From positions 1 through 8,279 of the forward strand of contig CAAERF010000418.1 in the NCBI GenBank assembly GCA_900758315.1: DNA of 8,279 nt. The letters are read 5' to 3'. How positions within the stretch are numbered: the first letter of the stretch is position 1; each line of letters starts with the position of its first letter. Of the stretch, positions 1 to 5,014 are shown piece after piece. This DNA comes from an uncultured Oscillospiraceae bacterium (lineage in GTDB: Bacteria > Bacillota > Clostridia > Oscillospirales > Oscillospiraceae). The notes under the pieces are model-generated. The model had not been told where the DNA came from, did no database searches, and worked only from the letters and a program-made list of their open reading frames with translations. The position numbers and the translations under genes are program-made.

Positions 1-212
1 AGCTGAAAATCATCTATCACAAGTTGGAAAGCTGCACGATTACCACGGAAAAGTACACATTTCACGAGTTCGTTCAGAACATGCATGATGCGTTGCATTC
101 GGTGGAATTGGACGCTGAAGCTCCTGCCCCTGTCATTCCGGGCATGGTTGAACCTTTGGCGGTGATGCACGCGCAGGGAGCAGAGAGGTTGACCGATGCT
201 GAACAGCTGTGA
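1..212 (+). CDS. C-terminal end of an unrecognised phage early protein (5' truncated)
   Basis: An open frame runs from the window edge (first complete codon at position 3) to a TGA at 210-212, giving the last 69 residues of a protein that starts upstream. A TTG lies at position 24, but the frame stays open before it and no ribosome binding site precedes it, so I treat the gene as continuing off the edge. The visible part starts with a mixed-charge, probably helical segment (LKIIYHKLESCTITTEKYTF), then a stretch rich in Ala, Pro and Glu, and ends DAEQL. I recognise no domain. In related phage modules the gene before ssb is often a recombinase, nuclease or Gp157-like protein, but nothing here proves any of these. 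Its end overlaps the start of ssb by 17 bases, which suggests translational coupling. Confidence 0.6.
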   Translation, partial: LKIIYHKLESCTITTEKYTFHEFVQNMHDALHSVELDAEAPAPVIPGMVEPLAVMHAQGAERLTDAEQL

Positions 213-744
213 TTTTCAGGGGCGGTTCGCCGCTGATCCTGAACTGCGGACCACCCAGACGGGAAAGCAGGTGGCAAGTTTCCGCATGGCGGTTGACCGG
301 GACATGGTTGATGCCAACGGCCACCGCCCTACGGACTGGCTCACCTTTACCGCATGGGGCAAGACGGCGGAGTTCGTCAGCAAGTACTTCCGCAAGGGGA
401 GCGCCGCTGTGGTTCATTCCCGCTGCCAGACGCGGCAGTATGAGGATAAGAACGGCAACAACCGCACGGCGATTGAGTTCGTGGTGGACAACATCTATTT
501 TGCCGGGCCGAAGCAGGACAACCAGCAGGGGACCGTGGATGATGGCGGGACGAACCCGCCACCGGCAACCTATCGGAACCAGCAGCCGCAGCCCCAGCAG
601 ATGGGCTTCGCCACCCAGAGTCAGCGCCAGCAGTGGCAGGGGGCGGCCGATCATCCCGGCAATGTTCAGGTCAGCCAGAGCTTTTCTCAGGGCAGTGACG
701 ATGATTTCTCGGTTCTGGACGATGCCGATGATCTGCCGTTCTAA
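196..744 (+). CDS. ssb: Single-stranded DNA-binding protein (SSB)
   Basis: This 182-residue protein coats single-stranded DNA at the replication fork and recruits partners through its C-terminal tip. The OB fold covers about residues 1-103: the family pattern DPELR (14-18), GKQVASFRMAVDR (23-35), DWLTFTAWGKTAEF (47-60) and a QTR-YEDKNGN block (78-88) are all readable. A low-complexity Gln/Pro/Gly/Ser linker follows (about 104-170), then the acidic tip DDADDLPF (175-182), the canonical SSB partner-binding peptide. The length is typical of bacterial and phage SSBs. The first strand is odd: residues 4-7 read SCDF where most SSBs have a hydrophobic run such as KVIL. The start ATG at 196 has GAGAGG at 183-188 seven bases upstream. 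The gene begins inside the end of the preceding gene and is followed 12 bases later by the replisome organizer, as in many phage replication operons. Confidence 0.95.
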   Translation: MLNSCDFQGRFAADPELRTTQTGKQVASFRMAVDRDMVDANGHRPTDWLTFTAWGKTAEFVSKYFRKGSAAVVHSRCQTRQYEDKNGNNRTAIEFVVDNIYFAGPKQDNQQGTVDDGGTNPPPATYRNQQPQPQQMGFATQSQRQQWQGAADHPGNVQVSQSFSQGSDDDFSVLDDADDLPF

Positions 745-750
745 GGAGGT
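744..750 (+). promoter_or_regulatory. Ribosome binding site deciding the replisome organizer start
   Basis: AGGAGGT directly follows the ssb stop codon and shares its last base. It lies 6 bases before ATG 757. A TTG at 754 is in the same frame but would sit only 3 bases from this site, so ATG 757 is the better start. Confidence 0.8.
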
Positions 751-756
751 TCATTG

Positions 757-1614
757 ATGGCAACTGGTAAACGGTATTACTGGATAAAGCTCAAAGATAG
801 TTTCATGTCATCGGATGAAATTGACTATCTTATGAGCCAGCCAGACGGTGCCAACTATGTTGTTCTCTATCAAATGCTGTGTCTCAAGACCATCAATACA
901 AACGGTTGTTTGGTTTCCAAAATCGGAGAAATGCTCATTCCCTACGATGCCGAAAAGATTCAGAGGGAATGCAAATGGTTCCCTCTGTCAACCGTCCGTT
1001 TGGCTCTGACTGTTTATAAACAAATCGGCTTGATTTTTGAAAACCCGGACGGAACACTGTCAATCTCTGATTATCAGAACATGATTGGCAGTGAAACCGA
1101 CTGGGCGGCGAAAAATCGCAGAATTCGTAGTAATGCTGCGAACAAGGAGCTACAAGAGGGACACGACACTGGACACACAAGTGGACACAATGTGTCCAGT
1201 GATGGTGGGGAAAATGTCCCTACAGAGAAAGAGATAGAGAAAGATAAAGAGATAGAGAACAGAGAAAGAGTAAGAGATAACGGTAGTACGGCTGTTGATG
1301 CTGGGCTGTCTGAGATTATCCGCTCTTTCGAGGACAACATTGGCAGCTTCCCCCCGGCGGCGAGTGATGCCCTGATGGGCTGGCGGGAAATCTTCACGGA
1401 TGACCTCATCCTGCTGGCTATCAAAAAGGCTGCACTGGCCGGGATTCGTAAGTGGAACTACGTCAACGGCATCCTGAAAGCATGGAAAAATGAGGGCGTG
1501 AAAACCATTGGCGATGTGCAGTCCCGTGATGAGCGGCGCAATCCCCCGGCGGGTCAACAGCAAAAGCCCTCCGCCAAGGATGATTATGATGCAATTTTCG
1601 GAGGTTTAGGATGA
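757..1614 (+). CDS. Phage replisome organizer (phage_rep_org_N plus DnaD-like domain)
   Basis: This 285-residue protein probably binds the phage origin and recruits the helicase loader or helicase, the role established for replisome organizers of Gram-positive phages. Residues about 5-115 match the N-terminal phage replisome-organizer domain (YYWIKLKDSFMSSDEIDYLM at 7-26, then a winged-helix-like region ending in SISDYQNMIGSE). Residues 116-180 are a hydrophilic linker with GHDTGHTSGH (135-144) and a charged EKEIEKDKEIENRERVR run (157-173). Residues about 184-253 match the DnaD/DnaB_2 C-terminal domain, with the family signature YVNGILKAW (235-243). The linker-coding DNA carries repeats described separately as a candidate origin. 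The first 560 bases are clearly AT-richer than the rest of the gene. The stop overlaps the next start by 4 bases. The domain assignment is from residue patterns; the recruitment role is inferred from the family. Confidence 0.88.
   Translation: MATGKRYYWIKLKDSFMSSDEIDYLMSQPDGANYVVLYQMLCLKTINTNGCLVSKIGEMLIPYDAEKIQRECKWFPLSTVRLALTVYKQIGLIFENPDGTLSISDYQNMIGSETDWAAKNRRIRSNAANKELQEGHDTGHTSGHNVSSDGGENVPTEKEIEKDKEIENRERVRDNGSTAVDAGLSEIIRSFEDNIGSFPPAASDALMGWREIFTDDLILLAIKKAALAGIRKWNYVNGILKAWKNEGVKTIGDVQSRDERRNPPAGQQQKPSAKDDYDAIFGGLG
1158..1220 (+). repeat. Iteron-like GGACAC repeats and inverted repeat; candidate replication origin
   Basis: Three GGACAC copies start at 1159, 1171 and 1183, exactly 12 bases apart, and an inverted copy GTGTCC lies at 1192-1197. 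CACTGGACAC (1167-1176) and GTGTCCAGTG (1192-1201) are a perfect 10-base inverted repeat around a 15-base spacer. TGGACAC (1182-1188) also pairs with GTGTCCA (1192-1198). A further outer pair is GGGACA (1158-1163) with TGTCCC (1215-1220). The repeats encode the GHDTGHTSGH part of the organizer's linker. Spaced repeats next to an easily melted tract inside the initiator gene are how several Gram-positive phages and lambda place their origins. The repeats are seen directly; the origin function is inferred. Confidence 0.6.
1222..1280 (+). repeat. Purine-rich direct-repeat tract beside the candidate origin
   Basis: Nearly all bases from 1224 to 1280 are purines on this strand; the only cytosine is at 1260. 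AAAGAGATAGAGAA occurs twice (1228-1241 and 1246-1259, 18 bases apart) and ACAGAGAAAGAG twice (1222-1233 and 1259-1270). The tract encodes the charged EKEIEKDKEIENRERVR linker of the replisome organizer. It directly follows the GGACAC repeats and could serve as the melting region of an origin. Part of the bias simply follows from a run of Glu, Lys and Arg codons. Confidence 0.6.
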
Positions 1615-2183
1615 CAGTTGAATGTTTGAAGAATGCGCTGGCACTGATTGAAAACTACTTCGGCCGGCCGCTTTCTACCGATGAGCGCACGGCGCGGTCG
1701 CAGATTTACGCCGCCGCGCTCAAAGACATCCCGGATGATGTGGCCGCGGCGGCTTTGACAAAAGCGCTGACGGTGTGCCGGTATCAGAACCAGCTGTTGG
1801 TTGACTGGTGCGCAGAAATCCGCAAGTTGCAGAGCGCCGGTCAGCCTACAGCAAACGACCTGTGGACGCAGGCCATCGTTGCCGCCCGGAAGATTGAGCG
1901 GAACCAGTACTATGCCACCCACGGCGGACTGGTGACGGCCACCGGGAAGCTGACCGCAGAGGACTTCCGGGCAGAGAACAGGAGCATCTTCGGTGCCTTG
2001 CCTGCCGCTGTGCGGGAATGGGCTGGCTCCCCGGCGGGGCTGGTGGATGCCCTTGACCGCTCCAATGCGGATCTCTTGCAGTACGTCAAGCCCGGTTTTG
2101 TCAAGGCAGTGGATGCTGCCAAGGATGCGGATCGGATGCCCCCGGCACTGCCCAGCGGGGCAAAAGCTCAGATTGGAGGTTGA
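1611..2183 (+). CDS. Probable phage helicase loader/inhibitor (G39P-like)
   Basis: This 190-residue, mostly helical protein follows the replisome organizer with a 4-base ATGA overlap and has GGAGG at 1600-1604, six bases before its ATG. The N-terminal part (about 8-75) has the layout of the G39P-type family: a start with LIENYFGRPLS, an Ala-rich helix with LKDIPDDVAAAAL (37-49), and a NQLLVDWCAEIRKLQ segment (60-74). The second half (84-170) has LWTQAIVAAR, GKLTAEDF, LPAAVREWAGSPAGL and YVKPGFVKAV blocks of the kind seen in phage proteins at this operon position. In SPP1, G39P brings the helicase to the origin-bound initiator. Here no helicase gene is present in the window, so the partner would be host DnaB/DnaC or a phage helicase elsewhere. 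Assignment rests on residue pattern and position; it could be an unrelated phage replication accessory protein. Confidence 0.5.
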   Translation: MTVECLKNALALIENYFGRPLSTDERTARSQIYAAALKDIPDDVAAAALTKALTVCRYQNQLLVDWCAEIRKLQSAGQPTANDLWTQAIVAARKIERNQYYATHGGLVTATGKLTAEDFRAENRSIFGALPAAVREWAGSPAGLVDALDRSNADLLQYVKPGFVKAVDAAKDADRMPPALPSGAKAQIGG

Positions 2184-2184
2184 A

Positions 2185-2748
2185 ATGCAGCTTCGTTCTA
2201 TCGTGTCGCTGGCCTGTGCAGTCAGCCTTTTTACCGGCAGCGCCCTTGCCAGCGCGGTCTATACCCGCCGGGTAGACGAACTCACCATGGAGCGGGACAT
2301 TTACGCCAGCCAGAAAGAAAACTGGATGAACAAGGCCGTGGAGCGCAAGGAAACCATTGAGCAGATGCAGACCGAGGTTGAGCAGCTCACGGACACGCTT
2401 GCCGCAGATCAGAGCATTGCCCTTACATACGCAGGAGAGTTTCATTGCACGGCCTACTGCTCCGAGGAATACCCGCATATCTGCGGGGAGGGGCAGGGCA
2501 TCACATCCAGCGGTGCCAAGGTTCAGCCGGGCGTGACGGTGGCCGCAGACACCAGCATCTTTCCCTATGGCACGGTCATTCTGATTGAGGGCGTAGGGAT
2601 GAGGGTGGTTCAGGATACCGGCTCGCTTATCAAGGAAAATACCTTAGATGTGGCCGTTGGCACCCATGCGGAAGCGATTTCGTGGTCTGGCTGGGGTTCT
2701 CACAAGGTCTGGATTGTGACGGGAGGTGAGACGGATGCCGCTGAATGA
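2185..2748 (+). CDS. Exported coiled-coil protein with a 3D (RlpA-like) domain
   Basis: This 187-residue protein has an N-terminal hydrophobic segment (about 4-25, ending SALASA) that looks like a signal peptide or membrane anchor. A predicted coiled coil follows (about 30-75, MERDIYASQKENWMNKAVERK onward). Residues 83-179 form a 3D domain, related to the double-psi barrel of RlpA and lytic transglycosylases: FHCTAYCS, GITSSG (105-110), VAADTSIFPYGT (119-130), VVQDTG (141-146) and TLDVAVG (153-159). The three aspartates that name the family are Asp122, Asp144 and Asp155. Family members cut or bind peptidoglycan outside the membrane. GGAGG at 2175-2179 lies 5 bases before ATG 2185; longer in-frame starts inside the previous gene have no such site. 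A wall-acting protein is unexpected between replication genes; it may act in lysis or superinfection control, but its job is not shown by the sequence. Confidence 0.85.
   Translation: MQLRSIVSLACAVSLFTGSALASAVYTRRVDELTMERDIYASQKENWMNKAVERKETIEQMQTEVEQLTDTLAADQSIALTYAGEFHCTAYCSEEYPHICGEGQGITSSGAKVQPGVTVAADTSIFPYGTVILIEGVGMRVVQDTGSLIKENTLDVAVGTHAEAISWSGWGSHKVWIVTGGETDAAE
2722..2728 (+). promoter_or_regulatory. Ribosome binding site deciding the HNH-like gene start
   Basis: GGAGGTG lies 6 bases before ATG 2735. The in-frame GTG at 2726 is part of this site and cannot be the start it serves. Confidence 0.75.
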
Positions 2749-3061
2749 GTACGGCGAAAAGCTGGATTCCAACGGTTATGCGCCCAGCATCCTGCATGAT
2801 AAGCCTGTCTGCCTGATCTGCGGGCGGTATGGTACAGCACGGCATGAGGTGTACTTCGGGAGTGCCTACCGGGCAAAGAGCAAGCGTCTGGGCCTGTGGG
2901 TGACGCTTTGCCCGTGGTGCCATCAGAACGGCTCGACCGCCATCCACAACAACCGTGATGCTGATCTCCGGCTGAAGCGCTGGGCGCAGAAAAAGGCTAT
3001 GGAACACTACGGCTGGCCGGAAGCCCGGTTTATTCAGGAATTTGGGAGGTCGTATTTATGA
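2735..3061 (+). CDS. Small HNH-like zinc-finger phage protein
   Basis: This 108-residue protein has a treble-clef-like metal site. CLIC (Cys26, Cys29) is followed by His37-Glu38, then CPWCH (Cys59, Cys62, His63) and His71-Asn72-Asn73. That order (CxxC, H, CxxCH, HN) resembles compact HNH-type phage proteins. A basic, aromatic C-terminal half follows (RLKRWAQKKAMEHYGW, then FIQEFGRSYL), the same ending as many short early phage proteins of this kind. It may bind or nick DNA. Catalysis is uncertain because the first histidine is followed by Glu, not a second His, and the spacing is not that of a textbook HNH. The gene starts inside the end of the 3D-domain gene (14-base overlap) and its stop overlaps the resolvase start by 4 bases. 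Pairing with a junction resolvase fits a DNA-processing role. Confidence 0.6.
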   Translation: MPLNEYGEKLDSNGYAPSILHDKPVCLICGRYGTARHEVYFGSAYRAKSKRLGLWVTLCPWCHQNGSTAIHNNRDADLRLKRWAQKKAMEHYGWPEARFIQEFGRSYL

Positions 3062-3579
3062 GTGAAAAATGCCCGATTATTGCCATTGATCCGGGCAACA
3101 GGCAGAGCGCCTACTGCGTTATCGACTGCAACACATTGAGGCCGCTGGAGTTCGGTAAGGTCGATAACGAAGAATTGCGCAACAAGCTGGTTTTCGCCAA
3201 TGAACAGGGCTGGCAGTGGGCGGCCATTGAAATGGTGGCTTCTTACGGCATGGCCGTAGGCAGGGAAGTGTTTGATACCGTCCTCTGGATTGGGCGTTTC
3301 TATGAAGCACTGTCCATCCAGATGGCGCAGAAGCCGCGGCTTCTCTGCCGCATCGAAGAAAAGCGGCACATCTGCCATGACAGCCGGGCAAATGACCCGG
3401 CCATCCGGCGGGCGCTGATTGACCGTTTCGCAACCCACGATTTGAAAAACGGAAAAGGCACCAGCAAGAACCCGGATTTTTTCTACGGTTTCAAAGCGGA
3501 CATCTGGGCGGCATACGCCGTCGGGCTGACTGCCATTGAAAATCACAATAACGATTACAAAATTTCATCTGATTGCTGA
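3058..3579 (+). CDS. RuvC-like Holliday-junction resolvase (RNase H fold)
   Basis: This 173-residue protein has the layout of the RuvC/RNase H nucleases. The first strand IIAIDPG (7-13) carries Asp11, a second acidic residue is Glu58 in WAAIEMVASYGM (54-65), and the C-terminal helix has FKADIWAAYAVGLT (145-158) with Asp148. These fit the usual acidic metal-binding triad. A middle section with DPAIRRALIDRF (113-124) and KGTSKNPDFFYGF (133-145) is typical of a phage subgroup that I know as unannotated or RuvC-like proteins. The enzyme would cut branched DNA formed during phage replication or recombination. GGGAGG at 3044-3049 lies 8 bases before the ATG, and the start overlaps the previous stop (ATGA). 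All three acidic residues are in place, so it is likely active. Confidence 0.75.
   Translation: MSEKCPIIAIDPGNRQSAYCVIDCNTLRPLEFGKVDNEELRNKLVFANEQGWQWAAIEMVASYGMAVGREVFDTVLWIGRFYEALSIQMAQKPRLLCRIEEKRHICHDSRANDPAIRRALIDRFATHDLKNGKGTSKNPDFFYGFKADIWAAYAVGLTAIENHNNDYKISSDC
3329..3344. repeat. 16-base perfect palindrome inside the resolvase gene
   Basis: AGAAGCCGCGGCTTCT reads the same on both strands with no spacer. It encodes part of QKPRLLC. It may be chance; a resolvase-gene cruciform or a dimer binding site is possible but unsupported. Confidence 0.4.
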
Positions 3580-3585
3580 AAGGAG
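3579..3585 (+). promoter_or_regulatory. Ribosome binding site deciding the start at 3594
   Basis: AAAGGAG begins at the last base of the resolvase stop and lies 8 bases before ATG 3594. It rules against the in-frame TTG at 3573. The 19 bases around it (3578-3596) match those before the parB-like gene (4999-5017) at 17 positions. Confidence 0.75.
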
Positions 3586-3593
3586 TACATACC

Positions 3594-4091
3594 ATGAGTG
3601 AAATTTCCAACTACGAGGCCCAGAAGAAAAAGCTGCAGGGCCTGTGCGATGAGCACAACTTCACGTTCCGCTTCTTCAAGGATCGCTATCCCATCACGCT
3701 GGTGATCACCCCCATCAACGACGTTGCCACCCAGATGGATATGCTGGGCAATGTGGAAGAAACCGGCTATTGCAGTCAGGATTCTTCTATGTGCTGGTAC
3801 TTTGAGAACAGCGAGCTGAAGACCAAGGTCAAGGGTACGTTCAGCATCGACAAGGTTCTCCGCACCAAGATTGAAAACATCCTGCTGAAGATGATCTCTT
3901 TCTGGCAGCAGTTCTTCTTCCGTGACCTGATGGAGAACGGCAAACTCCGCAACTTCGGCGTGCCGGTGCCTGATGTGCCGGATTCCAATTCTCAGCGGGA
4001 CTCTCAGCAGGATACCAAGCAGGATGCCCCGCAGGACGACCCCGACGATGAACCGTCCGAGGACTCCGCTGAGGACGACACGGAGGAATAA
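3594..4091 (+). CDS. Unknown phage protein with a highly acidic C-terminal tail
   Basis: I recognise this 165-residue protein only as a type that often sits next to a phage methyltransferase-like gene; no function is known to me. The N-terminal half (1-120) looks folded: MSEISNYEAQKKKLQGLCDE, a strand pair around FRFFKDRYPITLVITP, and helices with VLRTKIENILLKMISFWQQF (88-107). The tail (about 127-165) is disordered and very acidic: I count 17 Asp/Glu and only 2 Arg/Lys in 39 residues, with repeated QQD/KQD/PQD steps. Such tails can bind basic proteins or mimic DNA. The methyltransferase-like gene starts 3 bases after its stop, and the stop of this gene lies just behind the ribosome binding site of the next one, so the two are likely made together and may form a complex. 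That link is inference. Confidence 0.8.
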   Translation: MSEISNYEAQKKKLQGLCDEHNFTFRFFKDRYPITLVITPINDVATQMDMLGNVEETGYCSQDSSMCWYFENSELKTKVKGTFSIDKVLRTKIENILLKMISFWQQFFFRDLMENGKLRNFGVPVPDVPDSNSQRDSQQDTKQDAPQDDPDDEPSEDSAEDDTEE

Positions 4092-4094
4092 TCC

Positions 4095-4988
4095 ATGGCA
4101 AAGGCAGCAGTAACGCGCAGCATCCGGGACGACCACCAGAAGAATTTCCTCAAAATCTTCAATGGCCTGACCGGAAAACATAGCCGCTGGGAGATTTGGG
4201 AGGATTTCGTCACCCTGACCGCTATTGAGATCTCAAACAGCACGGACAAGGTAAACGCCACGGAGCGCACCAAGATGTATCAGACCATCATTTCCAAATA
4301 CTCCGCCAAAGAGCGGGACGGCATGGCCGAAATGCTGGCCGAGGTGGTCATGGGCATGGAACAGAACCCCGACCAAGATTTCCTCGGCTCCTTGTACATG
4401 ATGTGTGAGCTGGGCAATGACCACGCCGGGCAGTTCTTCACCCCCTACGATGTGTGCCGCTGCATGGCCGAGATCACGTTTGACCCGAAGCTGCACCCGG
4501 ACATGGAGGGCTTTATCTCGGTATCTGACCCGGCCTGTGGAGCTGGCGCCACGCTGCTTGCCTTTTTGAACGTCTGCAAAAGACGGAATATCTGCTACCA
4601 CAACAAAGTCCTTGTCATAGCCCAAGACATTGACTTTATCGTTGGGCTGATGTGCTACATCCAGTGCAGCTTCATGGGCTGCGCTGGATATGTAGTCATC
4701 GGTGACACCATCACAGACCCGGCAACTGCTTACGATGACCGAGGGCTTCTCCCGGCCGGACCACAGAATCGCATCTGGTATATGCCGTTCTTCTCCACGG
4801 ATATGTGGTATATGCGGCGGCAGATAGCCAAGATGAATCTGTTGATAAAGCCGAAAGAGCAGCTTCCTAAAATCGAAAAGCCGGAAACTAAGCCCGAAAA
4901 TTTGCAAAAATCTATCAAAAATGAGCCTAAAGCACCCGAAAAAGCGGATCTTAACGAAACCCGCACCGGGCAGCTCACGTTTTTCTGA
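4095..4988 (+). CDS. HsdM-like N6-adenine DNA methyltransferase homologue, catalytic motif doubtful
   Basis: This 297-residue protein belongs to the N6-adenine methyltransferase group related to HsdM. A helical N-terminal region (1-110) leads to GQFFTP (112-117, motif X), then SDPACGAGATLLAF (144-157, motif I, the S-adenosylmethionine loop) and QDID (177-180, motif II acidic position). Where the catalytic [DN]PP[YF] motif IV should be, the protein reads GDTITDPATAYDD (203-215) with no Pro-Pro-aromatic. It then goes directly to WYMPFFSTDMWYMRRQ and a Lys/Pro/Glu-rich tail (252-290). It is also much shorter than HsdM and no HsdS or HsdR gene is near. The last five residues, QLTFF, resemble the sliding-clamp-binding motif QL[SD]LF. 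GGAGGA at 4082-4087 sits 7 bases before the ATG. It may methylate host-like sites, or may only bind S-adenosylmethionine or DNA; which of these cannot be told from sequence. Confidence 0.75.
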   Translation: MAKAAVTRSIRDDHQKNFLKIFNGLTGKHSRWEIWEDFVTLTAIEISNSTDKVNATERTKMYQTIISKYSAKERDGMAEMLAEVVMGMEQNPDQDFLGSLYMMCELGNDHAGQFFTPYDVCRCMAEITFDPKLHPDMEGFISVSDPACGAGATLLAFLNVCKRRNICYHNKVLVIAQDIDFIVGLMCYIQCSFMGCAGYVVIGDTITDPATAYDDRGLLPAGPQNRIWYMPFFSTDMWYMRRQIAKMNLLIKPKEQLPKIEKPETKPENLQKSIKNEPKAPEKADLNETRTGQLTFF

Positions 4989-4999
4989 CCCGAATTCAG

Positions 5000-5006
5000 A
5001 AAGGAG
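5000..5006 (+). promoter_or_regulatory. Ribosome binding site of the parB-like gene
   Basis: AAAGGAG lies 8 bases before ATG 5015 in a 26-base gap after the methyltransferase-like gene. Its surroundings are nearly identical to the start region at 3578-3596, so both genes probably have similar, strong initiation. Confidence 0.75.
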
Positions 5007-5014
5007 TAAACACC

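Noticed and set aside
209..757. Second plus-strand frame inside ssb
   Set aside because: Arg/Ser/Pro-rich translation without domain features; ssb in the other frame is certain.
1222..1280. Purine-rich repeats as a CRISPR array or tandem-repeat element
   Set aside because: Repeat units are short and imperfect, spacers are not unique, and the tract encodes an in-frame charged linker.
1661..1670. CGGCCGGCCG palindrome in the helicase-loader-like gene
   Set aside because: A 10-base palindrome is expected several times by chance in a GC-rich window of this size, and it encodes protein.
2472..2487. CCCGCA/TGCGGG hairpin in the 3D-domain gene
   Set aside because: Six-base stem in coding sequence encoding conserved residues; such stems are frequent by chance.
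3329..3344. 16-base palindrome in the resolvase gene as a cruciform target of the resolvase
   Set aside because: The symmetry is real, but arms of 8 bases are too short for stable extrusion and no second copy was seen; kept only as a low-confidence repeat.
3555..4181. 208-codon minus-strand frame opposite the acidic-tail gene
   Set aside because: Its hydrophobic, Val/Leu/Arg-rich translation is what the complement of Asp/Glu/Gln codons gives. No ribosome binding site or family pattern.
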